Origin: Oscillospiraceae bacterium
Lineage (GTDB): Bacteria > Bacillota > Clostridia > Oscillospirales > Ruminococcaceae
DNA: 7,645 nt
Assembly: GCA_003516865.1 (NCBI GenBank)
Contig: DPBR01000059.1
Span: forward strand, 4,459-12,103
Reading direction: 5' to 3'
Shown here: positions 1 to 6,203 of the stretch, in pieces
Position numbering within the stretch: position 1 is the stretch's first letter
Layout: the number at the start of each line of letters is the position of its first letter
The notes under the pieces: model-generated
The model's input: the letters and a program-made list of their open reading frames with translations, nothing else
Databases searched by the model: none
Told to the model about the DNA's origin: nothing
Program-made: the position numbers and the translations under genes

Positions 1-372
1 GGCGCGGGCGGTCAGCATATCAACAAGACAAGCTCCGCGGTTCGCCTGATACACAAGCCCACGGGTATCGTGACGGCGTGTCAGACGCAGCGTTCGCAGG
101 TTCAGAACAAGGATTTCGCGATGAAAATGCTGATGTCGAAGCTCGTTCAGATTAAAGAACAGGAGCACCTCGACAAAATCAGCGATATCAAGGGCGAACA
201 GCTTAAAATCGAGTGGGGAAGCCAGATTCGCTCGTATGTATTTATGCCGTACACGCTCGCGAAAGACCACAGAACGGGCTTTGAGAGCGGCAACATAAAT
301 GCTGTTATGGACGGCGATATCGACGGCTTCATCAATGCGTACCTCAAAGCAAAAAGCCTCGGCGAAATCTGA
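1..372 (+). CDS. prfB: Peptide chain release factor 2 (RF2), C-terminal part, 5' truncated by window edge
   Basis: The first 123 codons visible, in frame from base 1, encode the end of a class I release factor. The GGQ catalytic loop sits at the window edge (GAGGQHINKTSSAVR, bases 1-45). In this family the loop enters the ribosomal peptidyl transferase centre and hydrolyses peptidyl-tRNA; RF2 reads UAA and UGA. The later block WGSQIRSYV followed by DHRTG and a terminal helix (NAVMDGDIDGFINAYLKA) fits RF2 rather than RF1, which ends in a different RIRTYNFPQGR-type block. The protein ends with TGA at 370-372, a codon RF2 itself recognises. The upstream region, where many prfB genes carry a programmed +1 frameshift, is outside the window, so autoregulation cannot be judged. 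The rRNA methyltransferase gene begins 2 nt later. Identification is secure. Confidence 0.96.
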   Translation, partial: GAGGQHINKTSSAVRLIHKPTGIVTACQTQRSQVQNKDFAMKMLMSKLVQIKEQEHLDKISDIKGEQLKIEWGSQIRSYVFMPYTLAKDHRTGFESGNINAVMDGDIDGFINAYLKAKSLGEI

Positions 373-374
373 TT

Positions 375-1721
375 ATGGAGAAAAATGAGATTGTCCCGCT
401 TAAAATAACGGGGCTTACGTCCGAGGGAAGCGGGATTGCGCGATATGACGGGAAAGCGGTTTTCGTGCCGTTTTCGGCTGTCGGCGACGAGATAGAAGCG
501 CGTATTCTGAAAGACTGCAAAAGCTACGCCTACGCGAAAATCGAAAGTTTAACAAAGCCGTCCGAGGACAGGATTGAGAATGATTGTCCCGTTTTCGGAA
601 AATGCGGCGGGTGCGTTTTCCGCCACATAAGCTATGACGCGGAGCTTCGGGCTAAGGAAAGCTTTGTTCGGGACGCATTCGAGAGGATAGGAAAGCTTTC
701 GCCCGAATTTTTGCCGATTGAGCGCAGCGACTTCACCGAGCGTTACCGCAACAAGCTGCAAATGCCCACGGCGCGCGTTGACGGGAAGCTTGAAGCGGGA
801 TTTTTCGCGCCGAGAAGCCACAGGCTTATTCCCGTGAGCGACTGCAAGCTTCAGCCAAAAATCTTCTCGGAAATCACAGGATTTATTGCCGCGGAAGCCT
901 CTTCCCTGCACATTTCCGCGTATAACGAGGAGAAACACGACGGTGTTCTTCGGCATATTTTCCTGAGAAAAGCCGCAAATAAAGCGGACGGCGGACTTTG
1001 CTGCGTGCTGGTTGCGCGGAGGAACGTTCCGGAATTTAAGGCGCTTGCGCGGAAGATTTGCGGGCGTTTTCCCGAAGTAACGGGCGTTGTGCTGAATATA
1101 AATCCCGCAAAAACGAACGTAATTCTGGGTGAAAAAGACGTTCTTCTCAGCGGAAAAGCGGAGATTTTTGATGAAATGTGCGGCGTTACGCTTAAGATTT
1201 CGCCGAAATCGTTTTATCAGGTGAACACAAAAGCCGCCGAAAAGCTTTACAAAAAGGCTGCGGAATTTTCCGGAAAGGCGGAAGTTATCCTAGATTTGTA
1301 CTGCGGAACGGGCGCGGTCGGACTTTCGATGGCGAGAAACGCGAAAAAGCTTATAGGCGCGGAGATTGTTCCCGTTGCGGTTGAAAACGCGCGTGAAAAC
1401 GCTCTGAGCTGCGGAATAACGAACGCCGAGTTTATCGCGGCGGACGCGGGAATTGCAGCAGAAACGCTCAAAAAGCGCGGAATTTCTCCTGATGTAATTC
1501 TGCTTGACCCGCCGAGAAAAGGCTGCGATGAGCAAACGCTCAGAGCCTGCGCGCAGATGAACCCGCAAAAAATCGTAATGATATCGTGCAATCCCGCGAC
1601 AGCCGCGCGCGACTGCAAATTTCTTTGCGAAAACGGCTTCACGCTCGAAAAGGTACAGCCGTTCGATTTGTTTCCGAGAACTCAGCACGTGGAAACGGTA
1701 TGTCTACTGCAAAGGAAGTGA
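375..1721 (+). CDS. rlmD: 23S rRNA (uracil-5-)-methyltransferase, RumA/RlmD (RlmCD) type
   Basis: A full-length 448-residue SAM-dependent RNA m5U methyltransferase of the TrmA/RumA family, acting on 23S rRNA (U1939 and, in Gram-positive RlmCD, also U747 by E. coli numbering). Residues 1-60 form a TRAM RNA-binding domain (ITGLTSEGSGIARYDGKAVF). Cys71, Cys77, Cys80 (CPVFGKCGGC) and probably Cys157 are positioned to hold the family's 4Fe-4S cluster. The methyltransferase fold shows the SAM loop LDLYCGTGAVG (307-317), DPPR (378-381), the nucleophile Cys405 in ISCNP, and the catalytic base Glu440 in FPRTQHVETV. The ATG is 2 nt after the prfB stop and has no strong Shine-Dalgarno site, which suggests translational coupling to prfB. 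Which uracils it modifies cannot be told from sequence alone. Confidence 0.95.
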   Translation: MEKNEIVPLKITGLTSEGSGIARYDGKAVFVPFSAVGDEIEARILKDCKSYAYAKIESLTKPSEDRIENDCPVFGKCGGCVFRHISYDAELRAKESFVRDAFERIGKLSPEFLPIERSDFTERYRNKLQMPTARVDGKLEAGFFAPRSHRLIPVSDCKLQPKIFSEITGFIAAEASSLHISAYNEEKHDGVLRHIFLRKAANKADGGLCCVLVARRNVPEFKALARKICGRFPEVTGVVLNINPAKTNVILGEKDVLLSGKAEIFDEMCGVTLKISPKSFYQVNTKAAEKLYKKAAEFSGKAEVILDLYCGTGAVGLSMARNAKKLIGAEIVPVAVENARENALSCGITNAEFIAADAGIAAETLKKRGISPDVILLDPPRKGCDEQTLRACAQMNPQKIVMISCNPATAARDCKFLCENGFTLEKVQPFDLFPRTQHVETVCLLQRK

Positions 1722-1726
1722 GTAAT

Positions 1727-2191
1727 ATGAAAAAGATAATATGCGGATTTGCGGCTGTCCTGCTTTGCTTTTGCATAACGGGATGCAGCAACGAGTTTGC
1801 GAAAAAAGAATACGATTCCGCAGAGATAATTTCGGAACAGCCTGACAGGTTTGCAAAAATCGGCGCATTGTACAATCAGACGGATAACGGCTGTATATTC
1901 ACGGCTGAAAAATTCGACGGACGTGAGACTGTGTGGACGTCAGAAGCAAAAGCGGCATACTGCGCTTCCGCTGAAATTATGATGAAAATATCGCGCGGAA
2001 CGGCGAAGTTGGTGCTTGTTGACGGAAATGGAAATATTACTGTACTGATTGAGTGCAATTCCGATGAATTAAGCGGTTCGGCTGAATCGGTTCCTTTTTC
2101 GGAGGGGAAAAACAGGCTGAAAATTGTCGGATATGACTGCGAAAATGTTGAACTTAAAGTGCAGTTTTCAGGGCAGAAATCAGAAGATTGA
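1727..2191 (+). CDS. Small lipoprotein of unknown function
   Basis: A 154-residue secreted lipoprotein. The N-terminus is a type II signal peptide: MKK, a hydrophobic stretch (residues 4-17) and lipobox ITGC with the lipidated Cys at 20. The ATG at 1727 is chosen over upstream in-frame starts because it begins exactly at the signal peptide and is preceded by a strong site, AAAGGAAGTGA (1711-1721), which overlaps the rlmD stop. The mature part (about 134 residues) looks like a single beta-rich domain: VWTSEAKAAYCASAEI, then TAKLVLVDGNGNITVLIE, then GKNRLKIVGYDCENVELKVQF. This pattern (a charged-to-hydrophobic strand, 'lvlvDgng', 'GKnRlKIVG') resembles small clostridial envelope proteins with a beta-sandwich fold, but I cannot name a family. 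It is probably anchored to the outer face of the membrane. The 5-nt gap after rlmD suggests cotranscription; no functional link is evident. Confidence 0.85.
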   Translation: MKKIICGFAAVLLCFCITGCSNEFAKKEYDSAEIISEQPDRFAKIGALYNQTDNGCIFTAEKFDGRETVWTSEAKAAYCASAEIMMKISRGTAKLVLVDGNGNITVLIECNSDELSGSAESVPFSEGKNRLKIVGYDCENVELKVQFSGQKSED

Positions 2192-2335
2192 TTTTATATT
2201 TTATGAAGCGGAAAAAACGATGCGAAAAAATATTTGCCGGAATATCTGCAATAATACCGACTACAATTTGAAACAACCAAAATCAATTATCCGGTTTGAT
2301 ATAATACGTTTCATTGCTTGAAAGGAAGTAAGAGT
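2192..2335. other. Intergenic region with promoter for the 50-aa gene
   Basis: AT-rich 144-nt gap between the lipoprotein stop and the small charged-protein gene. I see no convincing intrinsic terminator after the lipoprotein gene, so transcripts from the prfB-rlmD unit may read through to the terminator at about 2492-2519. The only clear signal is the extended -10 element at 2297-2305. Confidence 0.6.
2297..2305 (+). promoter_or_regulatory. Extended -10 promoter (TGaTATAAT)
   Basis: The sequence TGATATAAT is a perfect extended -10 element for the housekeeping sigma factor (TG, one base, TATAAT at 2300-2305). No good -35 lies at 16-18 nt; the nearest TTGAAA (2268-2273) is 26 nt away and too far to count. 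Extended -10 promoters can work without a -35. Transcription would start near 2312, giving a leader of roughly 24 nt before the ATG at 2336. Confidence 0.6.
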
Positions 2336-2488
2336 ATGGACGAAAAGAAGCAAAATCAGCCCGAAAAGCCGGAAAAACCCGAAAAGCTCACGGACGAGCA
2401 GATTAACGAAAATAAAGAGAAAATCTTCGATATGAAGCAGGAACTTGAGGATTATATGGAAGAACAGGGAATTTACCTCAGACAATAA
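2336..2488 (+). CDS. Small, highly charged 50-residue protein of unknown function
   Basis: An ATG at 2336, seven bases after a strong Shine-Dalgarno site (AAAGGAAG, 2321-2328), opens a 50-codon frame ending in TAA at 2486-2488. The product has 15 acidic and 9 basic residues and no Cys, Trp, His, Ala, Ser or Val. Residues 9-17 are a PEK repeat (PEKPEKPEK), likely extended; residues 19-44 (about TDEQINENKEKIFDMKQELEDYMEE) should form an amphipathic helix or short coiled coil with hydrophobics at I23, I30, F31, M33, L37, Y40 and M41. There is no signal peptide or membrane segment, so it is probably cytoplasmic. It sits alone between its own extended -10 promoter and an intrinsic terminator, which supports a real gene despite its size. 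I do not recognise a family. Confidence 0.75.
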   Translation: MDEKKQNQPEKPEKPEKLTDEQINENKEKIFDMKQELEDYMEEQGIYLRQ

Positions 2489-2491
2489 AAG

Positions 2492-2519
2492 AAACCTCGC
2501 CGAAAAAGCGAGGTTTTTT
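2492..2519. terminator. Bidirectional intrinsic terminator
   Basis: A hairpin with a 9-bp stem (AAACCTCGC, 2492-2500, pairing with GCGAGGTTT, 2508-2516) and a 7-nt loop, followed by further T residues to 2519. It starts 4 nt after the stop of the 50-aa gene and lies 1 nt beyond the stop of the convergent SpoIID-like gene. On the minus strand the stem is followed by CTTTTATT, a weaker but usable U-tract, so it probably ends both converging transcripts. Confidence 0.9.
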
Positions 2520-2520
2520 G

Positions 2521-3945
2521 TTATTCAACGTATGTATCGGTGTAATAGAACGTGAGGATTTGCCTGTAATCCCAGCCCCAGTATTTCGCGAGGTTGTTCG
2601 CGCCGTTCTGGCTCAGACCTACTCCGTGACCGTTTCCGTAGGTTGTGAAAGTAAACTCGTCCGTTGTGGGGTTGTAGTCGATATCGAAAGCGCTTGAGCG
2701 GATATCAAAACTCATAATTTTCTCGCGGAAAACGCGTCCCGTGATATTAATCGTCTTGCCGTCGCTGACATAAGCGTGATTGCCGCCGACGCTGACGGAG
2801 CTTACATATTTGCCGTCAACTCTGCCGTCGATAACGAACCAGTTTTCGGGATTTCCGCTGAGCGAAATGCCCGTGGTATTGTATACGCGCGATTTAACGT
2901 CGCTTGACGAAAACGTCTTTGTTCTGCCGTAATTCGGGTCGTATTCCGCGTCAAGTTCGCAGTAAACGCTCTTGAGATACGGATAATTCGTGCCCCAGAC
3001 GTTCTTGCAGGAAGCCGTGTAACCCGCCGAAGAAGCGGAATAAACCGCCTGAATAATCTCTCCGTCATAATAGACCGCCTCGCCGAGAACCGACTCGACA
3101 AGCACTCTCGTGGAGTCGGAAACCCTGTCGCTTAGGATTACGCTCGGAGTCTGACCGCGGTCGTTGAAGTATCTGACATAGGAATACGCCGCGACAGCCT
3201 GTGCCTTGATAGCTTCGGGCGCGAAAGAATTTCCGATTTCGTTCGCAACAATCTGAGAGATAATATCAATCGTATTTCCCGAAACAATCGTTCCGTAATC
3301 GTTAACCGTGAGGATTTCGTTTCTTGCGTCCTCGTGGGAAATATGAGAACTGGTCGATGAACTCGAACTGGTCGATGAACTCGAACTGCTCGACGAACTC
3401 GAACTGCTCGACGAACTCGAACTGCTCGATGAACTTGAACTGCTCGATGAACTTGAACTGCTCGATGAACTTGAACTGCTCGATGAACTTGAACTGCTCG
3501 ACGAACTCGAACTGCTCGATGAACTCGAACTGCTTGATGAACTCGAACTGCTTGATGAACTTGAACTGCTTGTTGATGGGTTGTAATCGTCAATAATCGT
3601 GATTGAATCTTTTTCGTCGCTTTCGGGCTTGCTCTCGATATCCTTGCCTTCAAGTCCCGAAACAAGCTCGCTCGGCGTATAAACCGAATAAACGGGGGAA
3701 TTACAGAGAGAAGGCGTACCGAAAGAAATCGCTTCAAGCTTAACGCCGGTTTCAGTCCCTATAACCTCGTTATCCGGCAGGATAAAATCCTGCGTTCCGG
3801 TGTGTTTCGGCTCGGAGATATCGGGAAGCGGCTCGCTTGCGGCAATTTCTTCTCCCTCGACAGTTCCCGCCACATTAAACACAAACATATAAACGCCGAA
3901 AATCAAAAGCGCCGTGAAAAGCTTAACAAGTGAAAGATTTTTCAT
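2521..3945 (-). CDS. Secreted SpoIID/LytB-domain protein with a 77-residue poly-serine linker
   Basis: A 474-residue protein; last gene of the sortase operon. Start: ATG at 3945 is preferred over an in-frame ATG at 3978 because it begins at the signal-like segment (MKNLSLVKLFTALLIFGVYM, helix about 8-25) and has a GAGG site 5 nt upstream; that site overlaps the TGA of the upstream sortase, implying coupling. Layout: N-terminal signal/anchor helix; acidic, Pro-rich region (about 27-123); Ser/Thr tract (124-200, 74 Ser and 3 Thr); SpoIID domain (about 215-474). Family marks are ANEIGNSFAPEAIKAQAVAA with the presumed catalytic Glu236, and the terminal GNGHGVGLSQNGA (437-449) followed by QILTFYYTDTYVE. 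SpoIID proteins are lytic transglycosylases acting on denuded glycan in engulfment; LytB forms are amidase enhancers. The motif usually written FHSTSGG reads YSASSAG here, so the family His is replaced. No cleavable AXA site is obvious, so it is probably membrane-anchored outside the cell. Cell-wall role likely; exact reaction unproven. Confidence 0.88.
   Translation of the reverse strand: MKNLSLVKLFTALLIFGVYMFVFNVAGTVEGEEIAASEPLPDISEPKHTGTQDFILPDNEVIGTETGVKLEAISFGTPSLCNSPVYSVYTPSELVSGLEGKDIESKPESDEKDSITIIDDYNPSTSSSSSSSSSSSSSSSSSSSSSSSSSSSSSSSSSSSSSSSSSSSSSSSSSSSSSSSSSSSSSSSSSSTSSSSSTSSHISHEDARNEILTVNDYGTIVSGNTIDIISQIVANEIGNSFAPEAIKAQAVAAYSYVRYFNDRGQTPSVILSDRVSDSTRVLVESVLGEAVYYDGEIIQAVYSASSAGYTASCKNVWGTNYPYLKSVYCELDAEYDPNYGRTKTFSSSDVKSRVYNTTGISLSGNPENWFVIDGRVDGKYVSSVSVGGNHAYVSDGKTINITGRVFREKIMSFDIRSSAFDIDYNPTTDEFTFTTYGNGHGVGLSQNGANNLAKYWGWDYRQILTFYYTDTYVE
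3347..3572 (-). repeat. 18-bp tandem repeat, about 12.5 copies, encoding poly-Ser
   Basis: On the plus strand the unit is GAACTGCTCGAYGAACTY, repeated head to tail from 3347 with units starting every 18 bases (12 complete units, plus a partial one at 3563-3572). Copies differ only at a few sites: the first two have GGTC instead of GCTC (giving Thr codons ACC), the third-base positions alternate C/T, and units 11-12 have CTTG for CTCG. Read on the coding strand each unit gives six Ser codons, alternating AGY and TCN, e.g. AGT TCG AGT TCA TCG AGC. Runs of identical neighbours (units 5-8) suggest recent duplication. The 18-bp length keeps the frame whenever copies are gained or lost. Confidence 0.97.
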
Positions 3946-3950
3946 AAGAA

Positions 3951-3954
3951 CCTC
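3951..3954 (-). promoter_or_regulatory. Ribosome binding site overlapping the upstream sortase stop codon
   Basis: On the minus strand the sequence TTGAGGTTCTTATG places GAGG at 3954-3951, sharing two bases with the TGA stop of the sortase gene (3955-3953) and lying 5 nt from the ATG at 3945. This decides the start of the SpoIID-like gene and suggests that its translation is coupled to the sortase before it. Confidence 0.75.
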
Positions 3955-5077
3955 AATAATTCTCAGGGTTATCGTCAAGTCCGTTTTCTCGCAGATAAGC
4001 GTCCAGCCCCTTTACCTCGGACGTATCCCACGTTCTTCCGTGCCAGAAATAATCCTTGCCGCCAAACCCGCTGTAAATGTCATAATAGCCGTCGAAATAC
4101 TTAACGCTGTCCTGTTTTGTAATTTTTTCGCGGTCAACGTTCGGATTTTCGTTCTCTCTTACCTTTCTCGCAACAACGACAAGCCGCAAATCCATATATG
4201 TAGACTTATCGCAGGTTGAAAGCGTGAGAAACTCATCGCCGTATTCGATATCAACGCCTGTATCATAAAGGCTTCTGTCCTTACATTCGAGAACGAAATC
4301 GAAGAACTCCGCCTGATTTTTGAAGTAATTCGTGCTGTTGTACTTAAAGACGTCGCCGTCCTTTGGAAGCCAGTTTACGAGAAAAACCGAAATAATTTTG
4401 TATTTCGCGTCTGCGTAAAGCGTGTTGAACTCAACGGTCGGCGACATTTTAAGGAATTCGATATCCTTTTTGTAATTCTGAAGCGCGGAAAACTGATATT
4501 TCATAAGCATATTATGCCCATAAATAACGGTATTCTGCGGCATTCCGTCCGGAGTAATTTTCCCGCGGTAATCCGCGAAAAGCGTACCCTCAAAGACCTC
4601 CTGCCTATCGAAATTGCGGTGAAGATAATAATCGTTGTCGTCCGTCTGCATAACGGGATAATCGATATTCGTTCCGGGAATCGTAAGCCAGCCGATAAAA
4701 TCGCTGTTCTGAGCGTAAAGCGCGGCATATTTCTCGTTTATCGCGCCGCCGGGAAGCTTTCCGACCTCCTGCTGCGTAGGCGCGCGGTTTTTAAGCTCGA
4801 CAATCCGCGCGGAAGTAGCCGTTTCGTTTCCGTTTTCATCGATATAGTTCTCGCGGCCGCCGAAATTACCCGTAAACCACAATATAAGTGAAATAACCGC
4901 TCCGACAAGAACGGAAAGCGCCGCAAGAAATACGATTTTCCGCAGAATTTCAGCGCTCCCGTCGCCTTTTTGAGGAAGAAGGGATACTCTCAGATTTTTA
5001 AGGAAACCGTGTTTTTTCGAGGATTTTTTCCCGCGCTTTTTACCGTTCGGCGCGAATCCCATATCCATTTCCGCCAT
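3953..5077 (-). CDS. srtB: Class B sortase, third in tandem (operon order)
   Basis: A 374-residue membrane-anchored cysteine transpeptidase. A Lys-rich cytoplasmic tail (residues 1-37, KKRGKKSSKKHG) is followed by the motif LLPQKGD...EILRKIVFL, a membrane helix (about 48-68) and the extracellular catalytic domain (about 115-300). Catalytic His188 lies in IYGHNM, Cys289 in TLSTC and Arg298 in DLRLVV. The 101-residue span from His to Cys, with its extra helical insert, marks class B; class A has a much shorter one. Sortases cut a C-terminal sorting signal and join the substrate to peptidoglycan or to a pilin lysine. A C-terminal extension of 76 residues after the Arg is the longest of the three paralogues (ending FWHGRTWDTSEVKGLDAYL...NPENY). 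Start: ATG at 5077, with AAAGGA (5090-5085) 7 nt upstream. It lies 34 nt after the preceding sortase and 7 nt before the SpoIID-like start. Substrate unknown. Confidence 0.92.
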   Translation of the reverse strand: MAEMDMGFAPNGKKRGKKSSKKHGFLKNLRVSLLPQKGDGSAEILRKIVFLAALSVLVGAVISLILWFTGNFGGRENYIDENGNETATSARIVELKNRAPTQQEVGKLPGGAINEKYAALYAQNSDFIGWLTIPGTNIDYPVMQTDDNDYYLHRNFDRQEVFEGTLFADYRGKITPDGMPQNTVIYGHNMLMKYQFSALQNYKKDIEFLKMSPTVEFNTLYADAKYKIISVFLVNWLPKDGDVFKYNSTNYFKNQAEFFDFVLECKDRSLYDTGVDIEYGDEFLTLSTCDKSTYMDLRLVVVARKVRENENPNVDREKITKQDSVKYFDGYYDIYSGFGGKDYFWHGRTWDTSEVKGLDAYLRENGLDDNPENY

Positions 5078-5111
5078 GGAGCAATCCTTTCTTCCAAAAA
5101 GTCAGAATGCC

Positions 5112-6176
5112 TCAGCTTTTATACCCCTGAATTATGCTTTCGTCCCAGCCTCTTCCCTTCCATTCGCCGCCGAGAACGTCATAGTACAGGTCGTAGAAAA
5201 GGGGACTTGGGTTAGCGTAAGCCCTTGAAACGTCAACCGTTTCGTCCTCGCCCTCGCGAACCTCGCGAGCGAAAATAACCCATCGCAGGTCGGTATTTCC
5301 GTAAGCCGAGCCCATTGCGCAGGTTGAAAGCGTAATCAGATTATCGCCGTATCTGAGGTCAACGTCGGGATTAATAAACGTAGAACGGTCGAGAACCTTA
5401 GCGCAGTAATCGTCAAATTCCGCTTTATTTGCGAAATTATGAACATTATGGTAATTAAAGACCTCGCCTGCGCTTTGAAGCGTATTAACAAGCATTCCCC
5501 CGAAAATCTTGTAGGTTGACGTTTTATAAAGCGAACTAAACTTAAGCGTCGGGTACTTTTTGTAGAAGCTGATATCGTTGTGGTCCGTCTGAGAATAGGC
5601 GTAGTTGAAGTAGTAAATCAGCTTTCCGAAATACTCTCCCGATTCCATATTATGCCCGTAAATCACAAGATTTGCCGATTGATTATCCGGCGAAACGACG
5701 TTTCGATAGTCAAGGAAAAGCGAACCCGAACGGCTTTCTTCGCCTCTGAAATTCTTATAGAGGTAAGTGCCGTTATCCTCGCCCTGAAGCACGGGATAGT
5801 CGATGAAGCTCTCATCGCCCACGGTAAGCCAGCCTACCATATCCTTGTTAATCTCAAGAAGCGGAATAAATCTCTCCTGAATTTCGGGATATTCCTTCTT
5901 AATTTCCTCGCGCTTCTGGGTATTTATCTCAACCTTCGATGTCGCCGAGCCGTGATACGACTCGGAAAGTTCCTTATTGATAGCGTTGTCGTTAATTCTG
6001 TTAATTTGTGCCAGAATGAGATTTGTTCCGGTAATCACAAGAGTTGTCAATGCCGTGAGAAAAACAATTTTCCTGATAATTTCCGTTGGCTTGTCGCCCT
6101 TCCACGGGAAAAGATATTTTGCAATTCTGAGAAAGATGTTTTCCTTTTCCGACTTATTTTCTTCAATATTTGACAT
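5112..6176 (-). CDS. srtB: Class B sortase, second in tandem
   Basis: Two adjacent ATGs are possible (6179 and 6176); I choose 6176 because it is 6 nt from the AAGGAG site at 6188-6183, while the first is only 3 nt away. The product is 354 residues. The cytoplasmic N-terminus is short and charged and carries the shared motif LFPWKGD...EIIRKIVFL (about 22-40); the membrane helix is about 37-57. The catalytic residues are His175 (VIYGHNM), Cys286 (TLSTC) and Arg298 (DLRWVIFAR); the long 111-residue His-Cys span indicates class B. After the Arg come 56 residues with VREGEDETVDVSRAY, FYDLYYDV and WKGRGWDES, similar to the other two paralogues. The sequence differs substantially from its neighbours apart from the catalytic blocks, so the duplication is old, and different substrates are plausible. 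No pilin or sorting-signal gene is adjacent. Confidence 0.92.
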   Translation of the reverse strand: MSNIEENKSEKENIFLRIAKYLFPWKGDKPTEIIRKIVFLTALTTLVITGTNLILAQINRINDNAINKELSESYHGSATSKVEINTQKREEIKKEYPEIQERFIPLLEINKDMVGWLTVGDESFIDYPVLQGEDNGTYLYKNFRGEESRSGSLFLDYRNVVSPDNQSANLVIYGHNMESGEYFGKLIYYFNYAYSQTDHNDISFYKKYPTLKFSSLYKTSTYKIFGGMLVNTLQSAGEVFNYHNVHNFANKAEFDDYCAKVLDRSTFINPDVDLRYGDNLITLSTCAMGSAYGNTDLRWVIFAREVREGEDETVDVSRAYANPSPLFYDLYYDVLGGEWKGRGWDESIIQGYKS

Positions 6177-6182
6177 CATAAA

Positions 6183-6188
6183 CTCCTT
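6183..6188 (-). promoter_or_regulatory. Ribosome binding site (AAGGAG) with two alternative starts
   Basis: On the minus strand AAGGAGTTTATGATG puts the Shine-Dalgarno site 3 nt before the first ATG (6179) and 6 nt before the second (6176). Normal spacing favours the second; the protein differs by a single Met. Confidence 0.7.
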
Positions 6189-6203
6189 CCGGGAGCGAAA
6201 AAA

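Noticed and set aside
2268..2273. TTGAAA as the -35 box for the 50-aa gene promoter
   Set aside because: The spacer to TATAAT would be 26 nt, far from the usual 16-18. The extended -10 alone is a better explanation.
2124..2321. Plus-strand 65-residue frame overlapping the lipoprotein 3' end
   Set aside because: It overlaps the lipoprotein gene out of frame, has no good ribosome site, and resembles no protein.
2261..2485. Minus-strand frame encoding a hydrophobic 74-residue peptide
   Set aside because: It is antisense to the 50-aa gene; Leu/Phe-rich content is what the complement of Glu/Lys codons gives. It starts with TTG and has no ribosome binding site.
3347..3572. CRISPR array
   Set aside because: Units are contiguous 18-bp repeats with no unique spacers, lying inside a coding frame.
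3324..3596. Plus-strand frame with Ser-Met/Thr-Asn-Leu/Ser-Asn-Cys repeats across the tandem array, and a minus-strand frame with VHRAVRV repeats
   Set aside because: Both are shadow frames: an 18-bp repeat keeps any frame open that lacks a stop in one unit. Neither has a credible start, and the SpoIID frame explains the locus.
3946..3978. Upstream start (ATG at 3978) for the SpoIID-like protein
   Set aside because: It would overlap the sortase gene by 26 nt and put 11 residues before the signal segment; the ATG at 3945 has a well-spaced GAGG site.
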